A DNA stretch of 13,278 bases from JBKEDS01 sp047975545 (GCA_047975545.1 JBKEDS010000057.1:1-13278); one strand, 5' to 3'; positions 7,147 through 13,091 are shown, numbered from the stretch's first letter. Notes: a model not told the origin generated them from the sequence alone. Numbers and translations are program-made.

Positions 7147-8280
7147 ATGGGAATTTTCGATAAGATTAAAGAAAAACTAACAAACGAGTTTATAGACATA
7201 ATCGAGTGGTTGGACTATACCGAGGACACCATTTGCTATAGGTTCGAGCGCTACCAAAATGAAATAAAAAACAACGCCCAGTTAATCGTGCGCGAGGGGC
7301 AAATGGCCGTATTTATAAACGAAGGCCAACTGGCCGATGTTTTTAAGCCCGGGACCTATACCCTTAATACGCAAAACCTACCCATACTGGCTACCCTAAA
7401 AGGGTGGAAATATGGCTTTAACAGCCCTTTTAAGGCCGAAGTGTATTTTGTAAACACCCATTTGTTTACCGACGAAAAATGGGGTACCAAAAACCCCATA
7501 ACCCTTAACGATAACCGTTTTGGTTTGGTAGAAATACGGGCTTTTGGTACTTATGCTTTTAAAATTAACGATGCCGGAAAATTTATAACCGATATCGTGG
7601 GTACCGATAACAACTTTACCAATTTCGAAATAAACGAACACCTAAAAAGCCTAATAGCTACCCGATTTACCGATACCGTGGGCAAGGCCAACCTACCCAT
7701 AGAACTTTACGCCGCCAATACCACGGAGCTGTCCGATACCTGTAAAAGCGTTATGCAGCCCGATTTTTTAAGTGTGGGTATTTCGTTGGAAAAATTCTTT
7801 ATTGAAAACGTTTCCATGCCCGAAGACCTTAAAAAGGAAATTTTCGAGTATAGCCGTATTGATAAATTAGACCTTGATAAACTAGCCAAGTTTAAAACCG
7901 CCAAAGCCATTGAAGCCGCCGCCAATAACGAAGGCGGAACTGCCGGGGCAGGTATGGGCATGGGCATGGGCTTTGTGCTGGCACAGCAAATGGGCGGCAT
8001 GATGCAGCCACAAGCTACGGCGCAACAAACCAATACACAACAAGGAGCTGCCGTACCACCTCCAATGCCAACCGCCGTGCAATATTTTTATGCTTTCGAT
8101 GGCAAGCAAGTTGGTCCGGTACCTTTCGAGCAGTTAAAAATATTATTTGCCAACCGAACCGTAAACAAGGACACTCTGGTTTGGAAACAGGGCATGCCCA
8201 ATTGGCAATCGCTTAAGGAAATAGACGAGCTAAAAGCCTTTTTGGGCGGAAGTGTGCCACCGCCGTTGCCGGGACAGTAG
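7147..8280 (+). CDS. SPFH-domain protein with C-terminal GYF_2 domain
   Basis: This 377-residue protein has no signal peptide or long membrane helix. Residues about 20-245 match the YdjI-like branch of the SPFH (stomatin/flotillin-type) superfamily, often annotated as virion core protein-like: IIEWLDYTEDTICYRFERY, then QLIVREGQMAVFINEGQLADVF, and a long beta-rich body. Residues 263-300 are a flexible linker with a Gly-Met run (GMGMGMG) and Gln-rich stretches. Residues about 311-366 form a GYF_2-like domain (YFYAFDGKQVGPVPFEQL, then LVWKQGMPNWQSL), a small module that binds proline-rich peptides. The protein itself has PPPMP (304-308) and ends in PPPLPGQ, possible ligands for its own or a partner's GYF domain. 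It probably forms membrane-associated oligomers. Its role is unknown; stress-linked membrane organisation is a guess from the superfamily. Confidence 0.88.
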   Translation: MGIFDKIKEKLTNEFIDIIEWLDYTEDTICYRFERYQNEIKNNAQLIVREGQMAVFINEGQLADVFKPGTYTLNTQNLPILATLKGWKYGFNSPFKAEVYFVNTHLFTDEKWGTKNPITLNDNRFGLVEIRAFGTYAFKINDAGKFITDIVGTDNNFTNFEINEHLKSLIATRFTDTVGKANLPIELYAANTTELSDTCKSVMQPDFLSVGISLEKFFIENVSMPEDLKKEIFEYSRIDKLDLDKLAKFKTAKAIEAAANNEGGTAGAGMGMGMGFVLAQQMGGMMQPQATAQQTNTQQGAAVPPPMPTAVQYFYAFDGKQVGPVPFEQLKILFANRTVNKDTLVWKQGMPNWQSLKEIDELKAFLGGSVPPPLPGQ

Positions 8281-8324
8281 TATCGGTTTTATTTCAAAAT
8301 GAGCTTAAATTTCAAAAAGCATAA

Positions 8325-8352
8325 AAAAACCCTTGTGTTTACGAGGGTTTTT
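8325..8352. terminator. Bidirectional terminator between convergent genes
   Basis: AAAAACCCTTGT (8325-8336) pairs with 8341-8352 over a 4-base loop, with one T-G wobble. The stem ends in T runs on + and in A runs (T runs on the other strand) on the left, so it can stop transcription from both the SPFH-GYF gene and the SPOR gene that converge here. Confidence 0.88.
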
Positions 8353-8379
8353 GTGTTTTTATGAAGAATTGTATAGGCA

Positions 8380-9318
8380 CTAATCCAAAGCCCTAACCAA
8401 TAACCAGGCATCTTTGTTTTGGGTGTGTTTAATGGTTCTAAGGGCTTTTAAGGCTTCCAACCGGTCTTCGTAACTGGCATAAACAACCTCGTGCAAACCG
8501 TATTTGTTAACACCAATTGTTCGGGCGCTATAGCCCAATGCTTTTAATTCGGCTATTTTGGTGTTGCAATTTTCTTCAACCCTAAAAGCGCCGGCCACGA
8601 TATGGTAACTACCCGTTTGTTTGGTAATATTTAAGGTTGCGGTAGGTAGCGGATTTAAATTAAAAGTAGCCTGCTGTATTTTGGTTTCCAATTGCTTTGT
8701 GGCTTGTTCTTGGGCTATTTGGTTATGGGCTTCTATTTTATTAACATAAAAATTGGAAGCCGTTAAACCGCCAAGTGTTAAAGCTACCAAGGCTACGGCC
8801 GCATATTTAAAGTACGATTTTGCTTTTCGTTTTTCCGGCGTAACGGTTAAAGGCACTACTTTTTCCAAAGAGCGAACCTCTTCCTTGTAAATTTCACGGG
8901 TAACCTCGGGCGATATAAATTGCGATAGGCCAAAGGCATCCGTAAGATAATTAAGGTCGTGGTACGCTGGTTCAAAAAGCATTTTGCCTTCGGTATTTAA
9001 GCTTAGTTCGCCTATGTTTTTAAGCAAAATGGTTTCGCCTTGCACCAATTTGGATTTTAAGGCAGCAACCCGCTTTGCAATTTTTTTATTGGCAGCCTCG
9101 AAAGGTATTTTTTCTACATCGGCAATATAATTGGCCAAAAGGCCGTCGTTCTTTTTAATCTGTTCGTTAAACGAAACCGTTTTTTTAGGGGGAAAAAAGG
9201 TGTTCGAAGTTTCGTTTATCGTAGCCGATACCTGCTGCGTTAAAAACGCACCAAAATCCGTCAAGGTAACACACTCGTACCGATATAGTAAGTCGCTAAT
9301 GTAAGTTTCTAATTGCAT
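8380..9318 (-). CDS. Inner-membrane SPOR-domain protein with HU-like N-terminus
   Basis: The protein is 312 residues. Residues 1 to about 130 resemble the bacterial HU-CCDC81 tandem domains (YISDLLYRYECVTLTDFGAFL, then GETILLKNIGELSLN and EGKMLFEPAYHDLNYLTDAFGL), a fold related to the DNA-binding HU protein. A basic stretch (163-169) precedes one membrane helix at about 171-192, so the N-terminus should be cytoplasmic and the rest periplasmic. Residues about 236-311 form a SPOR domain (SYHIVAGAFRVEENCNTKIAEL, then LGYSARTIG and VYASYEDRLEALKALRTI), which in other bacteria binds peptidoglycan glycan strands stripped of stem peptides at the division septum. The protein could therefore link the division site with the cytoplasm. 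Whether the HU-like part binds DNA is not known. It is divergent from dprA and convergent with the SPFH-GYF gene. Confidence 0.9.
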   Translation of the reverse strand: MQLETYISDLLYRYECVTLTDFGAFLTQQVSATINETSNTFFPPKKTVSFNEQIKKNDGLLANYIADVEKIPFEAANKKIAKRVAALKSKLVQGETILLKNIGELSLNTEGKMLFEPAYHDLNYLTDAFGLSQFISPEVTREIYKEEVRSLEKVVPLTVTPEKRKAKSYFKYAAVALVALTLGGLTASNFYVNKIEAHNQIAQEQATKQLETKIQQATFNLNPLPTATLNITKQTGSYHIVAGAFRVEENCNTKIAELKALGYSARTIGVNKYGLHEVVYASYEDRLEALKALRTIKHTQNKDAWLLVRALD

Positions 9319-9323
9319 AAAAA

Positions 9324-9331
9324 CAAAGTTA
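9324..9331 (-). promoter_or_regulatory. -7 element of the SPOR gene promoter
   Basis: On the minus strand TAACTTTG fits TAnnTTTG fully. TTT, not TTG, is found 20 bases upstream. It ends only 5 bases before the ATG at 9318, so transcription would begin at or very near the start codon. Confidence 0.5.
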
Positions 9332-9421
9332 TAAAAATATACTTCCCCATAAAATTTAAGCGCAAGTATTTATCAACACCAAAAAAAATAGCTATTTTAG
9401 GTTCAAAATCAAATATATAGA

Positions 9422-10525
9422 ATGACCGAAACCGATTTGCTTTATACTTTGGCCTTGCAGCACGTGCCCAATGTGGGCGATATTACCGCAAAAAAGTTAA
9501 TAGCGGTTTGTGGTTCGGCAAAGGCTGTTCTCGAAGAAAAAAAGCAAAATTTAGTAAAAATCGACGGTATAGGAAGTGTTATTTTGAAGGGCTTATTCGA
9601 TAAACACCATGTGCTGGAAGCCGAAAAAGAACTAAAATACATTAAGGACAACAATGTTTCCGTATTATATTTTGAAGACGAAGCCTATCCCGATAAACTA
9701 AAACATTGTATCGACGGCCCTATTATTTTATTTGAAACCGGTGCTATAAACACCAAACAACAACGGCTTATTAGTATTGTAGGTACTCGAAAAATAACCA
9801 CGAGCGGTATAGCATTTTGCGAAAAATTGGTAGAACAATTGGCAATTTACAATCCGGTTATTGTTTCCGGGTTTGCTTACGGTACCGATATTACGGCGCA
9901 TAAAGCAGCCATAAAGCACAAGCTGCAAACCATTGGCTGTTTGGCACATGGCTTAAACCAAATTTATCCTAAAACCCATAAGAAACACGTAGCCCAAGTT
10001 GAGCAAAACGGTGGCTTTTTAACCGATTTTTGGAGCAGTGACACGTTCGATAGGAACAATTTTTTAAAACGAAACCGTGTTATCGCAGGCTTAAGCGAAG
10101 CCACTATTGTTATCGAGTCGGCTGAAAAAGGCGGAAGTCTGGTTACGGCCGATATTGCAAGTTCGTACAATAGGGACGTTTTTGCCGTACCCGGCCGTAC
10201 AACCGATACCCAAAGCGAGGGCTGCAACAATTTAATAAAACAACAAAAGGCCCATATGTTAACCACGCCTTTCGATGTGCCTTATATATTAAACTGGCAG
10301 TTACAGGACGAAAAACCCCCAACAATACAAAAACAGTTGTTTGTGGAGCTGGACAATACCGAACGGCTTATTTACAATTACCTAAAAGAAAATAACAAGG
10401 AACAATTGGATGTTATTGCCATTAACTGCAACCTGCCCATTTACAAACTGGCGGGAATATTGCTTAATATGGAATTAAAAGGTGTGGTAAGGCCGTTGCC
10501 GGGCAAATTGTTCGAACTGGTTTAA
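9422..10525 (+). CDS. dprA: DNA-processing protein DprA
   Basis: The protein is 367 residues. DprA binds incoming single-stranded DNA during natural transformation and loads RecA on it, acting in the cytoplasm. An N-terminal helix-hairpin-helix/SAM-like part covers residues about 1-65 (LALQHVPNVGDITAKKL, KIDGIGSVILKGL). The Rossmann-like DprA domain has the signature segments IVGTRKITTSG (G121), VSGFAYGTDITAH (149-160), the HGLNQIYPKTHKKH loop, FLKRNRVIAGLS, and EKGGSLVTADIASSYNRDVFAVPG. A winged-helix C-terminal domain follows (about 305-367, LIYNYLKENNKEQLDVIAI). The length and all blocks are normal for the family. The gene is divergent from the SPOR gene. A weak TATTTTAG (9393-9400) may be its -7 element. 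Its stop overlaps the trpS stop. Presence of dprA suggests, but does not prove, that the organism can take up DNA. Confidence 0.96.
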   Translation: MTETDLLYTLALQHVPNVGDITAKKLIAVCGSAKAVLEEKKQNLVKIDGIGSVILKGLFDKHHVLEAEKELKYIKDNNVSVLYFEDEAYPDKLKHCIDGPIILFETGAINTKQQRLISIVGTRKITTSGIAFCEKLVEQLAIYNPVIVSGFAYGTDITAHKAAIKHKLQTIGCLAHGLNQIYPKTHKKHVAQVEQNGGFLTDFWSSDTFDRNNFLKRNRVIAGLSEATIVIESAEKGGSLVTADIASSYNRDVFAVPGRTTDTQSEGCNNLIKQQKAHMLTTPFDVPYILNWQLQDEKPPTIQKQLFVELDNTERLIYNYLKENNKEQLDVIAINCNLPIYKLAGILLNMELKGVVRPLPGKLFELV

Positions 10526-11490
10526 TAGCCCACTTTTTTCCTTACCCGACTTAAAACCGTATTGGCAACGGTTTTTGCTTTTTCGGCACCTATGTTTAAG
10601 GCTTTGTCCAACGCGTTAAGGTTGTTCATGTAATACTGGTAGCGTTCCCGCGGTTTAGCAAATGTTTCAACAATCAATTCGAACAGGGCTTGTTTGGCAT
10701 GGCCGTAGCCATAATTGCCATTTTCGTAATTGGCTTTCATAGTTGCCACTTGTTCGTTGTTGGCCAATAAGCTGTAAATAGCAAAACAATTGCAGGTTTT
10801 CCAGTCCTTGGGCGCTTCAAGCGGTGTGCTGTCGGTTTGTATGGCCATGATTTGCTTGCGCAGTTTTTTATCGTCCAGAAAAATATTAATGGTATTGTTG
10901 CGGCTTTTGCTCATTTTTTCGCCATCGGTACCAGGAATAAGCATGGTGTTTTCTTGTATTTTTCCTTCGGGCATAACAAAGGTGTCGCCCATTTTGGCAT
11001 GAAAACGTGCCGCAACATCACGGGTCATTTCAATATGTTGCAATTGGTCTTTTCCAACTGGGATAATTTCGGCATCGTACAGCAAAATATCGGCGGCCAT
11101 AAGCATGGGGTAGGTAAATAGGCCGGTGTTAACATCTTCCAATCGGTCGGCCTTATCCTTAAAACTGTGCGCCAAGGTTAAGCGTTGGTACGGAAAAAAG
11201 CAGCTTAAATACCACGATAGTTCGGTTACTTGCGGAATGTCGCTTTGCCTGTAAAACACGGTTTTTTCAACATCCAAACCAAAAGCCAACCAAGTTGCCG
11301 CCACCGAATAGGTGTTGTGGCGCAGTTCTTCGGCATTTTTTATTTGGGTTAGGGTATGCAGGTTGGCAATAAACAAAAACGAATCGTTTTCGGGGGTATT
11401 GGCCATTTTAATTGCTGGTAAAATAGCGCCTAAAATATTACCCAAATGTGGTGTGCCCGTACTTTGTATGCCTGTTAAAATTCTTGCCAT
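10522..11490 (-). CDS. trpS: Tryptophan--tRNA ligase
   Basis: The protein is 322 residues. This class I aminoacyl-tRNA synthetase activates Trp with ATP and charges tRNA-Trp in the cytoplasm. The HIGH-type motif is TPHLGN (residues 13-18) and the KMSKS motif is intact (192-196, GEKMSKSRN). Other family blocks are visible: TGIQSTG near the start, ANLHTLTQ, YPMLMAADILLYDAEIIPVGKDQLQHIEMTRD, and PGTDGEKMS. The length is typical for bacteria. The coding sequence ends on the same TTAA as dprA, so the two transcripts overlap tail to tail, with no terminator hairpin that I can see between them. Confidence 0.97.
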   Translation of the reverse strand: MARILTGIQSTGTPHLGNILGAILPAIKMANTPENDSFLFIANLHTLTQIKNAEELRHNTYSVAATWLAFGLDVEKTVFYRQSDIPQVTELSWYLSCFFPYQRLTLAHSFKDKADRLEDVNTGLFTYPMLMAADILLYDAEIIPVGKDQLQHIEMTRDVAARFHAKMGDTFVMPEGKIQENTMLIPGTDGEKMSKSRNNTINIFLDDKKLRKQIMAIQTDSTPLEAPKDWKTCNCFAIYSLLANNEQVATMKANYENGNYGYGHAKQALFELIVETFAKPRERYQYYMNNLNALDKALNIGAEKAKTVANTVLSRVRKKVGY

Positions 11491-11512
11491 CGTTATTTTT
11501 TATCAATAACGG

Positions 11513-11543
11513 CAAAGGTAATTTTTTTAATAGAATTGCTCAA
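11513..11543 (-). promoter_or_regulatory. Near-consensus promoter of trpS
   Basis: On the minus strand TTG (11543-11541) is followed after exactly 20 bases by TACCTTTG (11520-11513), a full match to the Bacteroidota TTTG/TAnnTTTG arrangement. The trpS ATG is 22 bases downstream of the -7 element, giving a short leader with no room for an attenuator. On the opposite strand TATTTTTG (11554-11561) also matches a -7 element, but its TTG is only 15 bases away and no gene follows closely. Confidence 0.78.
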
Positions 11544-11646
11544 TACAATTGTGTATTTTTGGGTTTTTTATAAAAGCCTGTAATGGCGTGCTTGGGCTTT
11601 GTCCTGTATGGGTTTGGTGGGTAATAGCAACATTAAACAATTAAAA

Positions 11647-11668
11647 TGCAGTTAGAGCCGTGTTGGTG
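11647..11668 (-). repeat. Cassette-boundary motif A (left of mazEF module)
   Basis: Read on the minus strand, the motif is CACCAACACGGCTCTAAC followed by TGCA. It shares CCAACA...GGCT-n-TAA with motif D at 13037 and CCAAC...TnTAAC-n-GCA with motif C inside the element at 12307-12443. It lies 17 bases upstream of the -33 box of the mazE promoter, at the left border of that module. The bases to its left (about 11562-11646) hold no gene that I can see. Confidence 0.5.
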
Positions 11669-11684
11669 TTAATACGGAAAATAT

Positions 11685-11715
11685 TTTGATATTTCAATAA
11701 AACGTGATTACTTTG
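11685..11715 (+). promoter_or_regulatory. Promoter of the mazEF-like operon
   Basis: TTTG (11685-11688), then 19 bases, then TTACTTTG (11708-11715), one base off TAnnTTTG. The ATG of the antitoxin is 19 bases downstream. The -7 element lies inside a palindrome (11707-11719), so antitoxin binding would block it. Confidence 0.65.
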
Positions 11716-11719
11716 TAAT
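11707..11719. promoter_or_regulatory. Probable MazE operator palindrome
   Basis: ATTAC-TTT-GTAAT is a perfect inverted repeat with a 3-base centre, placed directly over the -7 element. AbrB/MazE antitoxins bind as dimers to such palindromes and repress their own operon, usually more tightly with the toxin. That this protein binds here is inferred from the position. Confidence 0.55.
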
Positions 11720-11734
11720 AACATTTTTTAAAAT

Positions 11735-11980
11735 ATGGAAACGTCAATAATCAAAATCGGAAATTCAAAAGGACTTCGTTTGAGCAAGACCATTTTGGAA
11801 AAATATAATATTAAGGACAAAGTTGAGCTTATCCTCGAAAAAGGACAGATTATTCTCAAACCAGTTGCTTCGCCAAGAAAAAATTGGGAAAAAGAATTTA
11901 AAAAAATGAACGAAAACGGAGATGACAAGTTGCTGATGAACGACGTGTTCGATGATGAAAACCTTGAGGAATGGAATTAA
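11735..11980 (+). CDS. mazE: MazE-like antitoxin, SpoVT-AbrB fold
   Basis: The protein is 81 residues. Residues 3-44 form a swapped-hairpin AbrB/MazE DNA-binding domain: IIKIGNSKGLRLSKTILEKY followed by the VELILEKGQIILKPV strand. The acidic tail (about 52-81, rich in Asp/Glu/Asn, ending EEWN) is the type of disordered segment that wraps and blocks a MazF toxin. The ATG at 11735 sits 19 bases after the -7 element. The coding sequence overlaps the toxin start by 10 bases, as is usual for such pairs, coupling their translation. Codon use is AT-rich and lacks the GCC/CCC-rich style of the core genes nearby, as expected for an acquired module. Confidence 0.9.
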   Translation: METSIIKIGNSKGLRLSKTILEKYNIKDKVELILEKGQIILKPVASPRKNWEKEFKKMNENGDDKLLMNDVFDDENLEEWN

Positions 11981-12294
11981 AGCAATACGCAATCGTTCTT
12001 GTAAACCTTGACCCGACAATCGGGAGTGAAATAAAAAAGACAAGACCCTATGTCATCATTTCTCCAAATGAAATGAATAAATATTTGAACACCATCGTAC
12101 TTGCACCAATGACAACGAACCTGAAAAAATATCCGACCAGAGTTTCCATAAAACACAACGGAGAAAGGGGAATGATTGCAATCGACCAAATTCGGACAGT
12201 TGACAAAACCCGAATCATCCGAGTTTACGAAAGTTTGACGAAACCGGAAATCGGAAAATGCAAAGAAGTGATAAAAGAGGCTTTTGTGGATTGA
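11971..12294 (+). CDS. mazF: MazF/PemK-type mRNA endoribonuclease toxin
   Basis: The protein is 107 residues. MazF toxins cut single-stranded RNA at short sequences and stop translation when the labile antitoxin is lost. The family core is present: VNLDPTIGSEIKKTRPYVIIS (11-31), with Glu20 and the catalytic-type Arg25, and the TIVLAPMTTN block (41-50), whose Thr48/Thr49 matches the second catalytic position. RGMIAIDQIRTVDKTRI is the usual dimer-interface region. Length is normal and no key residue is missing, so it is probably active. The stop lies 12 bases before the inverted-repeat element at 12307. The cleavage sequence cannot be predicted from the protein. Confidence 0.92.
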   Translation: MELKQYAIVLVNLDPTIGSEIKKTRPYVIISPNEMNKYLNTIVLAPMTTNLKKYPTRVSIKHNGERGMIAIDQIRTVDKTRIIRVYESLTKPEIGKCKEVIKEAFVD

Positions 12295-12306
12295 AAAAAG
12301 TACTAA

Positions 12307-12443
12307 TGCCAAAGGCCTCGTATAATCGTCAGTTGCGGGTTAAAGTACGCAAACTTTTCGGTTTGGTATCGAAGTTGGCAATTCCGAGTGGATTCGGACG
12401 TAGTCGAAGCCGCCGTAACTGCGGTTATACGTTTCCGTTGGCA
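12307..12443. repeat. 137-base imperfect inverted repeat at the junction of two TA modules
   Basis: The left arm (12307-12338) starts TGCCAAAGGCCTCGTATAA. The right arm read on the minus strand (12443-12413) starts TGCCAACGGAAACGTATAA. The arms match at 25 of 31 aligned positions with one unpaired T, and both continue into CG(T)CAGTT(G/A)CGG. A small stem, TCCGA (12383-12387) with TCGGA (12394-12398), lies near the tip. Either strand could fold into a long hairpin with bulges. It lies 12 bases after the MazF stop and 20 bases from the ParE stop and contains no credible gene. Its build recalls integron attC sites, but no clear GTTRRRY core is seen. It could also act as a terminator for both convergent operons, although it lacks T tracts. 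Confidence 0.75.
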
Positions 12444-12463
12444 ACAGTTTTCTATCAATTCGG

Positions 12464-12751
12464 TCATGGTTTTGTGTTCAAATCCTGTCTTCCGACTATT
12501 GCCATAATTTCGACAATATTTTCATTGATTCTGTAGTAAACACTATCGACTCCGCATGCGCATCGTCTATATCCTTTTTTTATGTAATCTACAGATTCAA
12601 GCGAAAAGGGTCGCTCGGCAATAATGATGAAATATTCAAAAAACGATTCGAAGTATTTGTCCGCTTGAGCCATTCCAAACTTTTCAACTCCGTAATGGTG
12701 AATCCGAATCAAATCATTTTTTGCTTCGTTGGTCAATCTGTATTTAGCCAT
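12464..12751 (-). CDS. parE: RelE/ParE-superfamily toxin
   Basis: The protein is 95 residues. Family features are the N-terminal YRLTNEAKNDLIRIHHYGVEKFG helix pair, the central FEYFIIIAERPFSLES segment and the C-terminal sheet GYRRCACGVDSVYYRINENIVEIMAIVGRQD. The length and the GYRR...YYRI...IMAIVGRQD pattern fit the ParE branch, known for blocking DNA gyrase, better than ribosome-dependent RelE. The target is not proven by sequence. The ATG overlaps the end of the antitoxin gene by 8 bases, so the two are co-translated. No truncation or frameshift is seen. Confidence 0.9.
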   Translation of the reverse strand: MAKYRLTNEAKNDLIRIHHYGVEKFGMAQADKYFESFFEYFIIIAERPFSLESVDYIKKGYRRCACGVDSVYYRINENIVEIMAIVGRQDLNTKP

Positions 12752-12983
12752 TTAACAAAGACTTTGATTGGGCTAAAATACTTTCTTTACCATCATTTGT
12801 AAATCCACTATTTTCGGCTTTTTCCAGTTTAGCTCTAATCCAATCAATTTGAATTTGTTGCTTTCTGGCTTGCCTAATCAAGTCGTTGACCAATTCGCTT
12901 TTGCTTGAATATTCCTTGTTGTCTACTTGGGTTTTTAACCACTCATCGTTAGGCTTTGTAAATGATATGCTTTGTCTTGGCAT
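12744..12983 (-). CDS. parD: ParD-like ribbon-helix-helix antitoxin
   Basis: The protein is 79 residues from the ATG at 12983. A longer reading from 13025 would include the promoter and operator and is rejected. Residues 1-45 are a ribbon-helix-helix domain (MPRQSISFTKPNDEWLKTQV, then EYSSKSELVNDLIRQARKQQ), which dimerises and binds palindromic DNA. Residues about 46-79 form the toxin-binding tail (IDWIRAKLEKAENSGF, then SILAQSK). It is encoded first and overlaps the toxin gene by 8 bases. A perfect palindrome upstream (12994-13015) is the expected self-binding site. Confidence 0.9.
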   Translation of the reverse strand: MPRQSISFTKPNDEWLKTQVDNKEYSSKSELVNDLIRQARKQQIQIDWIRAKLEKAENSGFTNDGKESILAQSKSLLNG

Positions 12984-12993
12984 AATTTTGTTA

Positions 12994-13015
12994 TTTGGTG
13001 TAAAAATACACCAAA
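12994..13015. promoter_or_regulatory. Probable ParD operator palindrome
   Basis: TTTGGTGTA and TACACCAAA are perfect 9-base inverted arms around AAAA. The palindrome covers the -7 element of the parD promoter and ends 10 bases before the start codon, the position expected for autorepression by a ribbon-helix-helix dimer. Confidence 0.75.
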
Positions 13016-13032
13016 ATAGAACCATTTACAAA
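13001..13032 (-). promoter_or_regulatory. Promoter of the parDE-like operon
   Basis: On the minus strand TTTG (13032-13029), then 20 bases, then TATTTTTA (13008-13001), one base off TAnnTTTG. The spacing is ideal and the ATG is 17 bases downstream of the -7 element. Confidence 0.68.
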
Positions 13033-13036
13033 TTGC

Positions 13037-13066
13037 TGCCAACATAGATGGCTATAAACAATTGGG
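13037..13066 (+). repeat. Cassette-boundary motif D (right of parDE module)
   Basis: TGCCAACATAGATGGCTATA continues into AACAATTGGG. It matches the arms of the 12307-12443 element (TGCCAAC, spacer, TATAA) and motif A (CCAACA...GGCT-n-TAA). It begins 4 bases beyond the -33 box of parD, exactly at the outer border of that module, and faces inward. Confidence 0.5.
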
Positions 13067-13071
13067 GCGAA

Positions 13072-13091
13072 CCTGCCTGCCGGCAGGTAGG
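13072..13091. repeat. GC-rich 20-base palindrome, REP-like
   Basis: CCTGCCTGCCGGCAGGTAGG is self-complementary over all 20 bases except one G-T pair (13075 with 13088), centred on GCCGGC. It is a strong cruciform or hairpin in an AT-rich gap. From memory, close relatives of this string are scattered in many flavobacterial genomes; this was not checked. The remaining bases up to 13230 hold no gene I can support. Confidence 0.6.

Noticed and set aside
10790..11121. Open frames on + opposite trpS
   Set aside because: They are antisense shadows of a gene with intact synthetase motifs and show no domain or start signal of their own.
11554..11561. TATTTTTG on + as a promoter toward the TA block
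   Set aside because: The -7 match is perfect but TTG is only 15 bases upstream, and the mazEF operon has a better-placed promoter of its own at 11685-11715.
12307..12443. True integron attC site
   Set aside because: Architecture is similar but the GTTRRRY/RYYYAAC cores could not be matched and no integrase is in the window, so it is reported only as attC-like.
12258..12536. 92-residue open frame on + across the junction hairpin
   Set aside because: It starts inside mazF, runs through the inverted repeat and into parE antisense, has no recognisable domain, and its Arg/Ser-rich part is simply the hairpin arms translated.
12984..13025. N-terminal extension of ParD from an ATG at 13025
   Set aside because: The extra 14 residues are encoded by the operator and -7 element, and the ribbon-helix-helix domain begins at the ATG at 12983.
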